From Granulicella sp. L60 (lineage in GTDB: Bacteria; Acidobacteriota; Terriglobia; Terriglobales; Acidobacteriaceae), in contig NZ_LMUR01000010.1 in the NCBI RefSeq assembly GCF_009765825.1, positions 716,474-751,301 on the forward strand: 34,828 bases of DNA, given 5' to 3'. Both the position numbers and the translations under genes were made by a program. The notes under the pieces are model-generated. The model ran no database searches, was not told where the DNA came from, and saw nothing but the letters and a program-made list of their open reading frames with translations. Positions 23,736 to 31,344 of the stretch are shown piece by piece. Positions within the stretch are counted from its first letter, which is position 1; each line of letters opens with the position of its first letter.

Positions 23736-24315
23736 GAAGGTCGAGGGTGAACGGAACCTCGCGGTCGGTGAGGAGATTCCATCCGGTGCCGTGCAAGGTG
23801 TTGGCTTCGATGCCGGTGATGCGGAGGCCCTCCCAGCTTAGGCGAGCGGACTCCCACGCGAGGCCGCCGCGGCCCCAGGCGAGGATGGAGTGGAAGCCGG
23901 CGAACAGGAGCAGTTGGTGGGTGGGCAGCGAACGTACTTCGACGACGGGCTTCATCGCGAGGAGGGTGCAGTGCTCCGGCTCGGCGGTGTCGATGAGGTA
24001 CACGTAGCCTCCGGCGACGGCGCATAGCTCCTGCGGATTGGGAGAGGCGAAGACGCCGGTGGGCATCGCGGGGTTGGTGAAGCCTAAGGCGCAGGTGGCA
24101 AGAAACGTTCCTCCGATTGAAGGCTTGACGATTAGCTGCAGGGCGCCGCGAGCGAGGGCGTCTTCTTCGCCGGGAATCTGTTGCGGGTAGGTGAACTGGC
24201 GCGCCGGTGCGATGAGCGGAGGCGACTTCAGGATCTCGGCGCTCCAGTTTTGCGGGAACGCTTCGATGGGTCTGGATGAGTCGGCCGGGTCTGTCCTCTT
24301 TGTCATCTCTGTCAT
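23686..24315 (-). CDS. Unknown protein translationally coupled to the cystathionine lyase-type gene
   Basis: 209 aa from the ATG at 24315, which overlaps the upstream gene's stop by one base (TGATG); an ATG three codons later is an alternative. No signal or membrane helix. The middle reads like a beta-rich fold (GGTFLATCALGFTNPAMPTGVFASP, AVAGGYVYLIDT, HQLLLFAGFHSILAWGRGGLAWES, LSWEGLRITGIEANTLHGTGWNL), perhaps a propeller-like or Gly-rich beta protein. No catalytic motif is recognised. The frame is open upstream to 24762, but there it is only the shadow of the lyase gene. Confidence 0.75.
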   Translation of the reverse strand: MTEMTKRTDPADSSRPIEAFPQNWSAEILKSPPLIAPARQFTYPQQIPGEEDALARGALQLIVKPSIGGTFLATCALGFTNPAMPTGVFASPNPQELCAVAGGYVYLIDTAEPEHCTLLAMKPVVEVRSLPTHQLLLFAGFHSILAWGRGGLAWESARLSWEGLRITGIEANTLHGTGWNLLTDREVPFTLDLLTGLHQGGGFAQPPPR

Positions 24316-25448
24316 CAGATTGCGTCCAGCGCCTGAGCCATGTCTTCGATGAGGTCTTCGATGGCCTCGCAGCCTGCGCTGAGACGGATGAAGCCCTCGC
24401 CGATGGCATCGCCACCCCAGCGTGCGCGGCGTTCGGCAGTGGTTGATATGCCTCCGAAGCTGGTGGCCTCGGTGAGCAGTGTTGCCTTTTCGAGAAAGGT
24501 CTCTGCGGCGGACTTGTCGCGCAGGATAAAGCTCAGGACAGGGCCGAAGAATCGCATCTGTCTGGCTGCGATGTCGTGGCCGGGATGAGTGGGCAGGCCG
24601 GGGTACATAACGCTGACGACCTCTTTGCGCGTGGCGAGGAACTCTGCGATGCGCTGGGCGTTCTGGCAGGCGCGTTCGAGCCGCAGGGGAAGGGTTGCGA
24701 TGGAGCGGAGGGCGAGCCACGCCTCCATGGGGCCGAGGACGCCTCCGGTGAGGGTGCGCCACTGGTCGACCTTCGCGTGAAGCTCCAGGTCGCGCGTGGC
24801 GACGTGGCCGATGAGGAGATCGCTGTGTCCGGTCATGGCTTTGGTGTCGGAGGCGACGGAGAAGTCCGCGCCGAGGGCGAGTGGAAGCTGGCCGAGTGGC
24901 GTGGGGGTGGTGTTGTCGACGGCGACGAGGACGCCTGCGCGATGGGCGGCTTCGCTGAGCAGGGCGATGTCGCAGATCTCCATGCCGGGATTGCTGGGCG
25001 ACTCCAGCCAGAGGAGGCGTGCGCCTTCGAGGAGCTGTGCTTGTGCGTTGTTTGCTGTGGGCGCCATGCGCAGGACGACGCCCATCTGCGCGAAGTACTC
25101 CTGCAACAGGATGCGGGCGGTGTAGTAGGCGTTGGAGGGAAGAACGACGACGTCGCCGGGACGCAGCACGGCTCCGAAGACGGCGGCACAGGCGGCCATG
25201 CCGGAGGCGAAGACGAGCGCGTGGGCACGGTAGCTTTCGCCGGAGGGGAACTGGCCGGACTCCATCTGTGCGATGGAACGTTCGAGCGAGGTCCAGGTGG
25301 GGTTGTGCGAACGAGCGTAGGTGTAGGGAGTGTCCGACGGGTCGCCGGGGGTGTGGTAGGGCGCGGCGAAGACTGGGCCGGCGTGGAGGGGTTCGCCGGG
25401 AACGGTGCGGCTGAGCGTGGAACGGATGATTTTAGTGGCGTCGCGCAT
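24315..25448 (-). CDS. Cys/Met-metabolism PLP enzyme (cystathionine gamma-lyase/synthase type)
   Basis: 377 aa, normal for the family. Visible motifs are TYARSHNPTWTSLERSIAQME near the N-terminus, FASGMAACAAVFGAVLRPGD, LLWLESPSNPGMEICDI, VAVDNTTPTPLGQLPLALGADFSVASDTKAMTGHSDLLIG with the PLP lysine K203, and GVLGPMEAWLALRSIATLPLRLER. It should act on cystathionine or an O-activated homoserine in transsulfuration; lyase and synthase cannot be told apart by eye. The cysteine-forming cysM operon is 4 kb away on the same strand, making sulfur amino acid metabolism a local theme. The downstream unknown gene is coupled through TGATG. Confidence 0.9.
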   Translation of the reverse strand: MRDATKIIRSTLSRTVPGEPLHAGPVFAAPYHTPGDPSDTPYTYARSHNPTWTSLERSIAQMESGQFPSGESYRAHALVFASGMAACAAVFGAVLRPGDVVVLPSNAYYTARILLQEYFAQMGVVLRMAPTANNAQAQLLEGARLLWLESPSNPGMEICDIALLSEAAHRAGVLVAVDNTTPTPLGQLPLALGADFSVASDTKAMTGHSDLLIGHVATRDLELHAKVDQWRTLTGGVLGPMEAWLALRSIATLPLRLERACQNAQRIAEFLATRKEVVSVMYPGLPTHPGHDIAARQMRFFGPVLSFILRDKSAAETFLEKATLLTEATSFGGISTTAERRARWGGDAIGEGFIRLSAGCEAIEDLIEDMAQALDAI

Positions 25449-25524
25449 GGTGTTTGGATGAGCCTGGGGGATCGAAGCTATGGGCTGCGACGGATTCCGG
25501 CAGATTCGATTGATGGTAGCAGGC

Positions 25525-26625
25525 TCAGCGCGTGGTTTTTCTCGTCGGCTTCGTGGGTTTGGAGAAGTGCTCCCAGCCGCCCGGCTCTAACGGTGTTCGC
25601 GTGTCGTCCGGTGCGATCAGAGTAATGAGGGGTTGGTTTGCGCGCTTGCGTGTGATGCTGCCGATGGGTGTGATCGGAACTCCGGCGAGTGATGAGGGTA
25701 TGCGAGTGGAGGCGGGTGCGGTGAAGAGTAGTTCGTAGTCTTCGCCGCCGTGCAGGATGGCGTGGAGAGCGGCCGCTGGTGAGAGCTTGCGCGCCTGGGG
25801 GTGTATGGGGATGGCGGCTTGTTCAATCTCGGCGCAGACGTTGGAGGCTCGGCAGAGGTGGGCGAGGTCGGTGGAGAGACCGTCGCTGAGATCGAGGCAG
25901 GCGGTGGCGAGGCTGCGGCGCTGGAGGGCTTCGCCTACGTCGAGACGCGGCTCCGGGAAGAGGTGGGGATGGTTTTCGAAGGTGCGGACTTTGAGGACTT
26001 TGCTGGTGGTCTTGCTGGCGGGCTTGGTGCGGACTTTCAACAGGGAGGTCAGTTCGGCGTGGGCTCCGCCTAGATGTCCGGTGACGTAGAGGAGGTCGCC
26101 GGGCGAGGCTCCGGAGCGGCGCAGGGCCTTGCCTTTTGGTGCGGAGCCGATGAGGACTATGTCGGCGAGGATGTTGGCGTGGCTGCCTCCGGGGGACTCG
26201 GAGGTGTCGCCGCCGGCGAGGGGTACGCTGTGCAGCTCGGCGAGTGCGCGGAGGCCGTCGAAGAAGCGTGCGACCCAGATTCGACCTGCGGGGCTGGAGA
26301 GCATGGCGGCGGGAAGCGCGAGGGAGAGAAAGGCGGCGATCGGCTCTGCGCCCATTGCGGCGAGATCGCTGAGGCCACGGGCGAGGCAGCGGTGGCCTAC
26401 CGACTCGGGAGGGTGCAGGTCGCGTCGGAAGTGACGGCCTTCAAGGGTGAAGTCGGTGGTGACGAGGACTTCGCAGCCGGATGGCGGACGGAGGATGGCG
26501 CAGTCGTCGCCGATGCCGAGGGTGACTGCCTTGCTGGTGGCGGGGAAGGTTTGGCGGATCTGCTCGATCAGGCCGAGTTCGCCGGTTGGGGAGGGTGGTG
26601 TTTTCACGCTGAAGGCAGCATACAT
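25525..26625 (-). CDS. thiL: Thiamine-monophosphate kinase
   Basis: 366 aa from the ATG at 26625; the frame is open to another ATG at 26655, and neither has a good ribosome site. ThiL phosphorylates thiamine monophosphate to the active diphosphate. Family motifs: GELGLIEQIRQTF, GIGDDCAILRPP (metal/ATP loop), TTDFTLEGRHFRRDLHPPESVGHRCLARGLSDLAAMGAEP, PLAGGDTSES, LSDGLSTDLAHLC and LHGGEDYELLFT. The segment TSLLKVRTKPASKTTSKVLKVRTFENHP is an insert with a repeated KVRT unit, not seen in typical ThiL. The C-terminus ends in a basic Lys/Thr tail. It is divergent from the M23 peptidase gene. Confidence 0.94.
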   Translation of the reverse strand: MYAAFSVKTPPSPTGELGLIEQIRQTFPATSKAVTLGIGDDCAILRPPSGCEVLVTTDFTLEGRHFRRDLHPPESVGHRCLARGLSDLAAMGAEPIAAFLSLALPAAMLSSPAGRIWVARFFDGLRALAELHSVPLAGGDTSESPGGSHANILADIVLIGSAPKGKALRRSGASPGDLLYVTGHLGGAHAELTSLLKVRTKPASKTTSKVLKVRTFENHPHLFPEPRLDVGEALQRRSLATACLDLSDGLSTDLAHLCRASNVCAEIEQAAIPIHPQARKLSPAAALHAILHGGEDYELLFTAPASTRIPSSLAGVPITPIGSITRKRANQPLITLIAPDDTRTPLEPGGWEHFSKPTKPTRKTTR

Positions 26626-26744
26626 GGAGCACGTTACGTTCCATTTGTGACCCATTTGTGGTACGCGGATCGTGAATTCCGAGTCGTGCGAGGTTGCGCC
26701 GGGGTACCCCGTTTGTTACGCTTGTAGAGGAAGCTCGCGATAGA

Positions 26745-26759
26745 ATTCCAGTCTGGAAT
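26745..26759. promoter_or_regulatory. Perfect inverted repeat in the thiL/M23 divergent region
   Basis: ATTCCAG-T-CTGGAAT, seven perfect pairs around one base, overlapping a -10-like TAGAAT (26741-26746). It could be an operator for the M23 gene; a loop of one base is too short for a hairpin. No regulator can be named. Confidence 0.35.
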
Positions 26760-26860
26760 GGTAATTGGCGAAGTTGATATTGCTTTCGTGATTTGCGCCG
26801 ATAACGTACTCTCCGGGCCGCGGCTTGATTCGCGGACAACTTTCGGGTCAGGATCTGTGC

Positions 26861-27880
26861 TTGAAGCTTAAAAAGCGTTATTACATAATGTTCGTCAGCC
26901 GCGACGAAGATGGTCACCTAAACAAGGTGCCAGTGCCTCTTCACTATGCGTATGTTTTCGTTGCTGCTGCAGTGATCGGTATGTTCACGATTACGGGGCT
27001 GGCAGGATCGTACTCGCGGATGCTGATTAAAACGGCACGCTTCAACCAGCTTCGGCAGGATCACAACTCCCTTCAAAAGGACTATGCGCATCTCGAACTG
27101 GCTGCGCATGAGAAGGACGTGGAGGCGGCGTCGCTGGGCTCTCTGGCAAGCGAGGTGTCCGCGCTGTACGGCCTGACGGCGAGCAAGCTGGCGACGCCCA
27201 TGGGCAAGCTGACCGATAGACGCCACGGCAAGTCTGCGGGTGTGGCTGAGGTTGCTACGACGCCTCTGGCGGGAACGTCGACGGATCTGACCAATGACGG
27301 GTATTACAAGTCGCTGGACTCTTTCTATGCGCTGCGCAGCTCGGCGATGAGCGGAATGGCTTCGCGAGCGATCTCGAATCTTGGTACGCCCGGCTATAGC
27401 TCCGGCGATGTCTTCGGCAATGGGATGGGAAATCTGGACGCTGCTTATGTGCCTACGCTTTGGCCGATCATGGGACCGATCACGAGCAGCTTTGGCCAGC
27501 GTGAGGATCCTATTTTGGGTAATGGCGAGGGTGAGTTCCATACGGGTATTGATATCTCTGCGCCGAACGGCGTTCCTATTCGGGCTACGGGCGATGGCAC
27601 GGTGAAGCAGGCTGAGATGGCGAACGGCTATGGACGCGAGGTTGTGATCGACCACGGACATGGCGTTGAGACGGTGTATGGCCATATGTCAGGCTTTGCC
27701 GTGATCGCGGGACAGACGGTGGTGCGCGGTGAGGTGATCGGGTATGTCGGACACAGCGGACGCACGACGGGCTCGCATCTGCACTATGAGGTTCGGATTC
27801 ACAACACACCGGTGAACCCGCACAAGTATCTGCGGACGACGCTGGCGGATCTGGGCAGCGAACAGACGGCCGGTCAGTAA
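26861..27880 (+). CDS. M23-family (LytM-type) membrane-anchored metallopeptidase
   Basis: 339 aa starting at TTG (26861), set by AGGA (26850-26853) with a 7-nt gap and by the N-terminus LKLKKRYYIMFVSRDEDGHLNKVPVP, which matches this family. The frame is open to another TTG at 26825, and an ATG at 26888 lacks a ribosome site. One membrane helix (YAYVFVAAAVIGMFTITGL) is followed by a coiled-coil stretch (FNQLRQDHNSLQKDYAHLELAAHEKD) and a linker. The C-terminal LytM domain has the zinc motifs FHTGIDISAP (H227, D231) and GSHLHYEVRIH (H306, H308). It should cut peptidoglycan cross-bridges or regulate other hydrolases during wall growth. A strong terminator follows. Confidence 0.93.
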   Translation: MKLKKRYYIMFVSRDEDGHLNKVPVPLHYAYVFVAAAVIGMFTITGLAGSYSRMLIKTARFNQLRQDHNSLQKDYAHLELAAHEKDVEAASLGSLASEVSALYGLTASKLATPMGKLTDRRHGKSAGVAEVATTPLAGTSTDLTNDGYYKSLDSFYALRSSAMSGMASRAISNLGTPGYSSGDVFGNGMGNLDAAYVPTLWPIMGPITSSFGQREDPILGNGEGEFHTGIDISAPNGVPIRATGDGTVKQAEMANGYGREVVIDHGHGVETVYGHMSGFAVIAGQTVVRGEVIGYVGHSGRTTGSHLHYEVRIHNTPVNPHKYLRTTLADLGSEQTAGQ

Positions 27881-27929
27881 CGCATCACTATCACAGGCTA
27901 GTAGAAGATTGAGTGAGTGGGTAGGACGA

Positions 27930-27964
27930 CAGGGATGACCGATAAGGTCATCCCTGAGTTTTTT
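27930..27964 (+). terminator. Intrinsic terminator after the M23 peptidase gene
   Basis: CAGGGATGACC pairs perfectly over 11 bp with GGTCATCCCTG around a GATAA loop, then AG and six T. Confidence 0.92.
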
Positions 27965-28164
27965 GTGGTGGAAGGCATCTCGGCGAATGCGGCGTGTGGC
28001 CATTCCCGTATCGGACCTTGTGATCTTCGCTGCATCTTTCGGGGCATATGCCTGCCGCCATGGTGGCCGATATATTTCTCAGAGCGTCGTAAGCCGCCAG
28101 CATGGAGCTACGAGCCATCCTCCAGAGAGTTCTTCCTCTGGATCTATGAAGGAACGAGATTCGC

Positions 28165-29634
28165 ATGGTTCAGACCTCCGCTTCCTTCCAGCAGGGCGAA
28201 CAGGATCAAGACGGCTCCATCTCCCTCTCCGAGATCATCTCTGCGCTGTCCTACGCGCTGGACCTGACCGAAGGAGCTGTTCACGGGCATGCACTGCGTA
28301 GCTGTCTGCTGGGTATGCGCATTGCCGAGGAGGCGAAGCTACCCTCCGACCAGACCAGCAGCCTTTACTTTGCACTTCTGTTGAAGGATATCGGCTGCAG
28401 CAGCAACGCGAGCCGCATGTGCGAGATTATCGGCGGGGACGACCGAGCGGTGAAGGCGGGCGTGAAGTTCGAAGACTGGACCAAGGTGGGCCGACCGACG
28501 GTATCGTCGCTGAAGCTGCTGTGGAAGAACGTTCTTCCGCACTCGGGCACGGCGGCAAGGATCGGCCGGATACTTCATCTCGGAGCCAATCAGCATAAGA
28601 ATAATGAAGAGATGATCGCTCTGCGCTGCGACCGTGGTGCGAGCATCATCAGCAAGCTCGGCATGGGGCAGTTGGCGGCGGGTGCTGTTCGCAGCCTGGA
28701 CGAGCACTGGGACGGCAGCGGCTATCCGGACAGTGTGAAGGGTGAGCAGATTCCGCTGCTCGCACGTATCTGTTCGATCGCACAACATCTGGATGTCTTC
28801 TCCGCAGGACGCGGAACCCGGCAGGCCATCGAGACTCTTCAGGATCGCAGCGGGACGTGGTTCGATCCGTCGCTGGTCCGCATCGCCATGTCGCTCGATC
28901 GTCGCGGCGCCTTGTGGACGCATTGCCTTCCGGGCGACTGCGAGGAAGATACGCGGCAGGCTGTTCTGGACCTCGATGGCGACCGGCGACGGAAGCTGGA
29001 CCCGGGCCAGATCGATCAGATCTGCGAGGCGTTCGCGGATGTAGTTGATGCCAAGTCACACTTTACCTTCCGTCATTCGGTGGGTGTGGCGGACGCTGCG
29101 TTCGGGATCGCTAACAATCTTGGACTGTCGCCGGACCGCGTGCAACTGGTTCGCCGTGCGGCTCTTCTGCATGACGTCGGCAAGCTGGGCGTGTCGAACA
29201 CCGTTCTCGACAAGAAGAGTGCGCTGAACTCTGCTGAGTGGGAGGCGGTCTACGAGCATCCCACGATGACGCGCCGCATTCTGGAGCGCGTCGGGCCGTT
29301 TCGAGAGATGGCGGTGATCGCGGGCGAGCATCACGAGAAGCTGGATGGCTCGGGTTATCCCAATCATCTGATCGAGCCCGATCTCTCGCTGGAGTCCCGC
29401 ATTATCGCGGTGGCGGATGTGTACGGCGCTCTGTCTGAGGATCGTCCGTATCGTGCAGGCATCAATCTCGACCAGACGATATCGATCATGAAGAAGCTGG
29501 TGCCCAAACAACTGGATGCGGAGTGCTTTGAGGCGATGGTCACCCTGGCCACCGGCCGGCGTGACGTGGCATACGTGCCGGAGCTTAAGTTGTCGGATGC
29601 AGATCTGATGTATGCATTCGAGTCTGCTATCTAA
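28165..29634 (+). CDS. Tandem HD-GYP-type protein; first domain degenerate, second intact
   Basis: 489 aa, no membrane segment. The C-terminal half is a complete HD-GYP phosphodiesterase domain: H304, the HD pair in ALLHDVGKLGV (H336-D337), EHPTMTRRIL (H365), GEHHEKLDGSGYP (H389-H390, GYP) and IIAVADVYGALSEDRPYR (D418). Such domains hydrolyse cyclic di-GMP. The N-terminal half repeats the plan (HGHALRSCLLGMRIAEEAKL, FALLLKDIGC, SLDEHWDGSGYP, ICSIAQHLDVFSA), but HD is replaced by KD (K74-D75) and the double histidine is lost, so it is probably non-catalytic, perhaps for dimerisation or ligand sensing. AAGGA lies 11 nt before the start. The gene stands alone between two strong terminators. Confidence 0.92.
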   Translation: MVQTSASFQQGEQDQDGSISLSEIISALSYALDLTEGAVHGHALRSCLLGMRIAEEAKLPSDQTSSLYFALLLKDIGCSSNASRMCEIIGGDDRAVKAGVKFEDWTKVGRPTVSSLKLLWKNVLPHSGTAARIGRILHLGANQHKNNEEMIALRCDRGASIISKLGMGQLAAGAVRSLDEHWDGSGYPDSVKGEQIPLLARICSIAQHLDVFSAGRGTRQAIETLQDRSGTWFDPSLVRIAMSLDRRGALWTHCLPGDCEEDTRQAVLDLDGDRRRKLDPGQIDQICEAFADVVDAKSHFTFRHSVGVADAAFGIANNLGLSPDRVQLVRRAALLHDVGKLGVSNTVLDKKSALNSAEWEAVYEHPTMTRRILERVGPFREMAVIAGEHHEKLDGSGYPNHLIEPDLSLESRIIAVADVYGALSEDRPYRAGINLDQTISIMKKLVPKQLDAECFEAMVTLATGRRDVAYVPELKLSDADLMYAFESAI

Positions 29635-29661
29635 CAGAGCTGTACAGATCGCAGAACAGAA

Positions 29662-29703
29662 AGAGGAGCGGCCATTGCTCCCGTGCCGCTCCTCTATTTT
29701 TTT
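29662..29703 (+). terminator. Intrinsic terminator after the HD-GYP gene
   Basis: AGAGGAGCGGC pairs perfectly over 11 bp with GCCGCTCCTCT around a 12-nt loop, followed by A and seven T. Confidence 0.92.
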
Positions 29704-29720
29704 CCTGCATTACTTCCGTT

Positions 29721-31040
29721 TTATTTTCCTGTGTAGATGACGTGCCAGATGGTCTTCGTTCCATCGTCGGAGACGAAGAGCGAGCCGTCATTGCCTGTGG
29801 TTACGCCGACTGGCCGTCCCCAGACCTTGCCATCCGGCGTAACGAAGCCGGTGAGAAAGTCCTCGTACTCGCCGGTGGCGTGGCCGTTACGCATGGGAAC
29901 GAGGATGACCTCGTAGCCGGCGCGCTTGGACTTGTTCCACGAGCCGTGTTCGGCGGCAAAGGCATCGCCTGTGAACGAGGACGGGAACTGCTTGCCGTTG
30001 TAGAAGACCATCTCGAGCGAGGCGAAGTGCGGCTGCAGGAGGACGTCGGGCGTGATGACCTTGTCCTTCAGCTCCGGGTGCGTTCCCATCAGGCGTGGGT
30101 CCTGGTGGCCGCCCATGTAGTACCAGGGCCATCCGTAGAAGCCGTCTTCCTTGACGCTGGTGATGTAGTCGGGGACGAGGTTGTTGCCCAGCCGGTCGCG
30201 CTCGTTGGTGGAGCACCAGAGCTGGCCGGTGGTTGGGTTGATGGCCTCGCCCACGCAGTTGCGGATGCCGCTGGCGTAGACCTTGAGGAACTTGCCCTCG
30301 GGGGTGAACTCGAGCACGTCAGCGCGGTGAAACTCGTTGGGATGGGTGTCTGGATCGTCGACGTTGGAGGCAGAGCCGACAGAGACCAACATCTTTGTGC
30401 CGTCGGGGGAGAAGACGACGTCGCGCGTCCAGTGGCCGCCGCCGCGAAGCTGGGCGAAGCCGGGGAGCTGGGCGACGATGGTCTCGGGCGCGCCGGTTGC
30501 GACGAGGTCGCCGGACTTGTACGGGAAGCGGACTACGGTCCTGGTGTTGCCGACGTAGACCCACTTGGGATTCGGTCCGCTGGGATAGAAGGCGATGCCG
30601 AATGGAAGGTCGAGGCCAGTTGCGAAGGTGGAGACCTGCTTCGCCTTGCCGTCGGGGCCTACGCCGCGCAGGACCATAATTTTGTCGCCGTGGGAGTCGG
30701 CGAGGAAGATATCGCCGTTGGGTGCTGTGCGCATCAGGCGTGGCTCGGTGAAGCCCTGGGCGTAGATCTCGACCTTGAAGCCCTTGGGTGCGACGGGCCA
30801 TGCGCCTTCGGGCCGCGGGATGAGGCTGGCGCCGTTATCGGTGGACTGGTCTTCCTTGGGTTCGGGCAGGTCGGCGAGGGTGATCTTACGGCGGACGCCG
30901 GGGTGCTCCTGCGAGTAGTCGGTGAAGGCGTCCTGGCCGGTGATGACGCCGCCGGACTGAGCGAAGACCGCGGCGGGCAGCACTGAAGCGACGGAGGCCA
31001 GGGCCAGGATGCGAAGAGCAGGAATAGAAAATCTATGCAT
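29721..31040 (-). CDS. Exported PQQ-type sugar (sorbosone) dehydrogenase-like beta-propeller protein
   Basis: 439 aa from the ATG at 31040. This start is chosen because GGAG lies 8 nt upstream and a signal peptide follows (ALRILALASVASVLPAAVFAQ); the frame is open to 31232, but that part translates tandem repeats. The mature protein is a propeller of the L-sorbosone/soluble glucose dehydrogenase group: GFKVEIYAQGFTEPRLMRTAPNGDIFLADSHGDKI, GLDLPFGIAFYP, GGGHWTRDVVFSPDGTKMLVSVGS, YASGIRNCVGEAINPTTGQLWCSTNERD, AAEHGSWNKSKRAGYEV and GSLFVSDDGTKTIWHV. Members oxidise sugars or alcohols with PQQ in the periplasm; many relatives have no tested substrate. Three tandem 16-18-nt repeats lie just upstream of its ribosome site. 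Confidence 0.9.
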   Translation of the reverse strand: MHRFSIPALRILALASVASVLPAAVFAQSGGVITGQDAFTDYSQEHPGVRRKITLADLPEPKEDQSTDNGASLIPRPEGAWPVAPKGFKVEIYAQGFTEPRLMRTAPNGDIFLADSHGDKIMVLRGVGPDGKAKQVSTFATGLDLPFGIAFYPSGPNPKWVYVGNTRTVVRFPYKSGDLVATGAPETIVAQLPGFAQLRGGGHWTRDVVFSPDGTKMLVSVGSASNVDDPDTHPNEFHRADVLEFTPEGKFLKVYASGIRNCVGEAINPTTGQLWCSTNERDRLGNNLVPDYITSVKEDGFYGWPWYYMGGHQDPRLMGTHPELKDKVITPDVLLQPHFASLEMVFYNGKQFPSSFTGDAFAAEHGSWNKSKRAGYEVILVPMRNGHATGEYEDFLTGFVTPDGKVWGRPVGVTTGNDGSLFVSDDGTKTIWHVIYTGK

Positions 31041-31052
31041 AACCATCTCTCC

Positions 31053-31101
31053 TTGGAGCATGAAAAACTTGGAGCGTGAAAAAAAGTTGGAGCGTGAAAA
31101 A
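31053..31101. repeat. Three tandem imperfect direct repeats upstream of the sorbosone dehydrogenase-like gene
   Basis: TTGGAGC(A/G)TGAAAAA occurs at 31053, 31069 and 31087, with 16- and 18-nt periods. On the coding (minus) strand the unit reads TTTTTCACGCTCCAA, and the last copy supplies the ribosome-binding sequence. They could be slippage products or binding sites in the leader. Confidence 0.75.
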
Positions 31102-31344
31102 GAATAGGGATGTGAGAAGAATCGGAGTGCGAACAAAAGCTTACGATTCGTTGGATGCTTTGGCCGCCTGCTCGAATCAGCTTGCGATTTGACGATGTGA
31201 AAGGCTCGATCACTTTGACGAATGGGACGCAATTAAAGTTTGACGCAAGAAGAACCGTGCGCGTGCGCTGGTGTGGCTCTCAGCGGTAGAGGATCGTTTG
31301 TTCTCTTTGATTTGGCGATGGAACGGTGAATGGAGGGTAAAGAT
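31102..31344. other. Intergenic stretch without recognised features
   Basis: The rest of the 304-nt gap between the sorbosone dehydrogenase-like gene and the next minus-strand gene. No convincing promoter, hairpin or small gene was found. Confidence 0.4.

Noticed and set aside
23686..24762. 358-codon reading of the unknown gene before rsmD
   Set aside because: Upstream residues are the lyase gene in another frame; the TGATG junction gives a natural start at 24315.
26701..26710. GGGGTACCCC palindrome
   Set aside because: Ten bases of G and C symmetry in a GC-rich genome, with no positional support; probably chance.
27965..28164. Possible cyclic di-GMP riboswitch before the HD-GYP gene
   Set aside because: The leader has palindromes (GGCATATGCC at 28043 and GCCGCCATGGTGGC nearby) but no GEMM-type conserved core could be found.
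29742..30986. 414-codon open frame opposite the sorbosone dehydrogenase-like gene
   Set aside because: Antisense shadow; no family motif, and the opposite strand encodes a complete propeller protein.
31053..31101. CRISPR-like array
   Set aside because: Units are directly tandem, without spacers, only three copies, and no cas gene is present.
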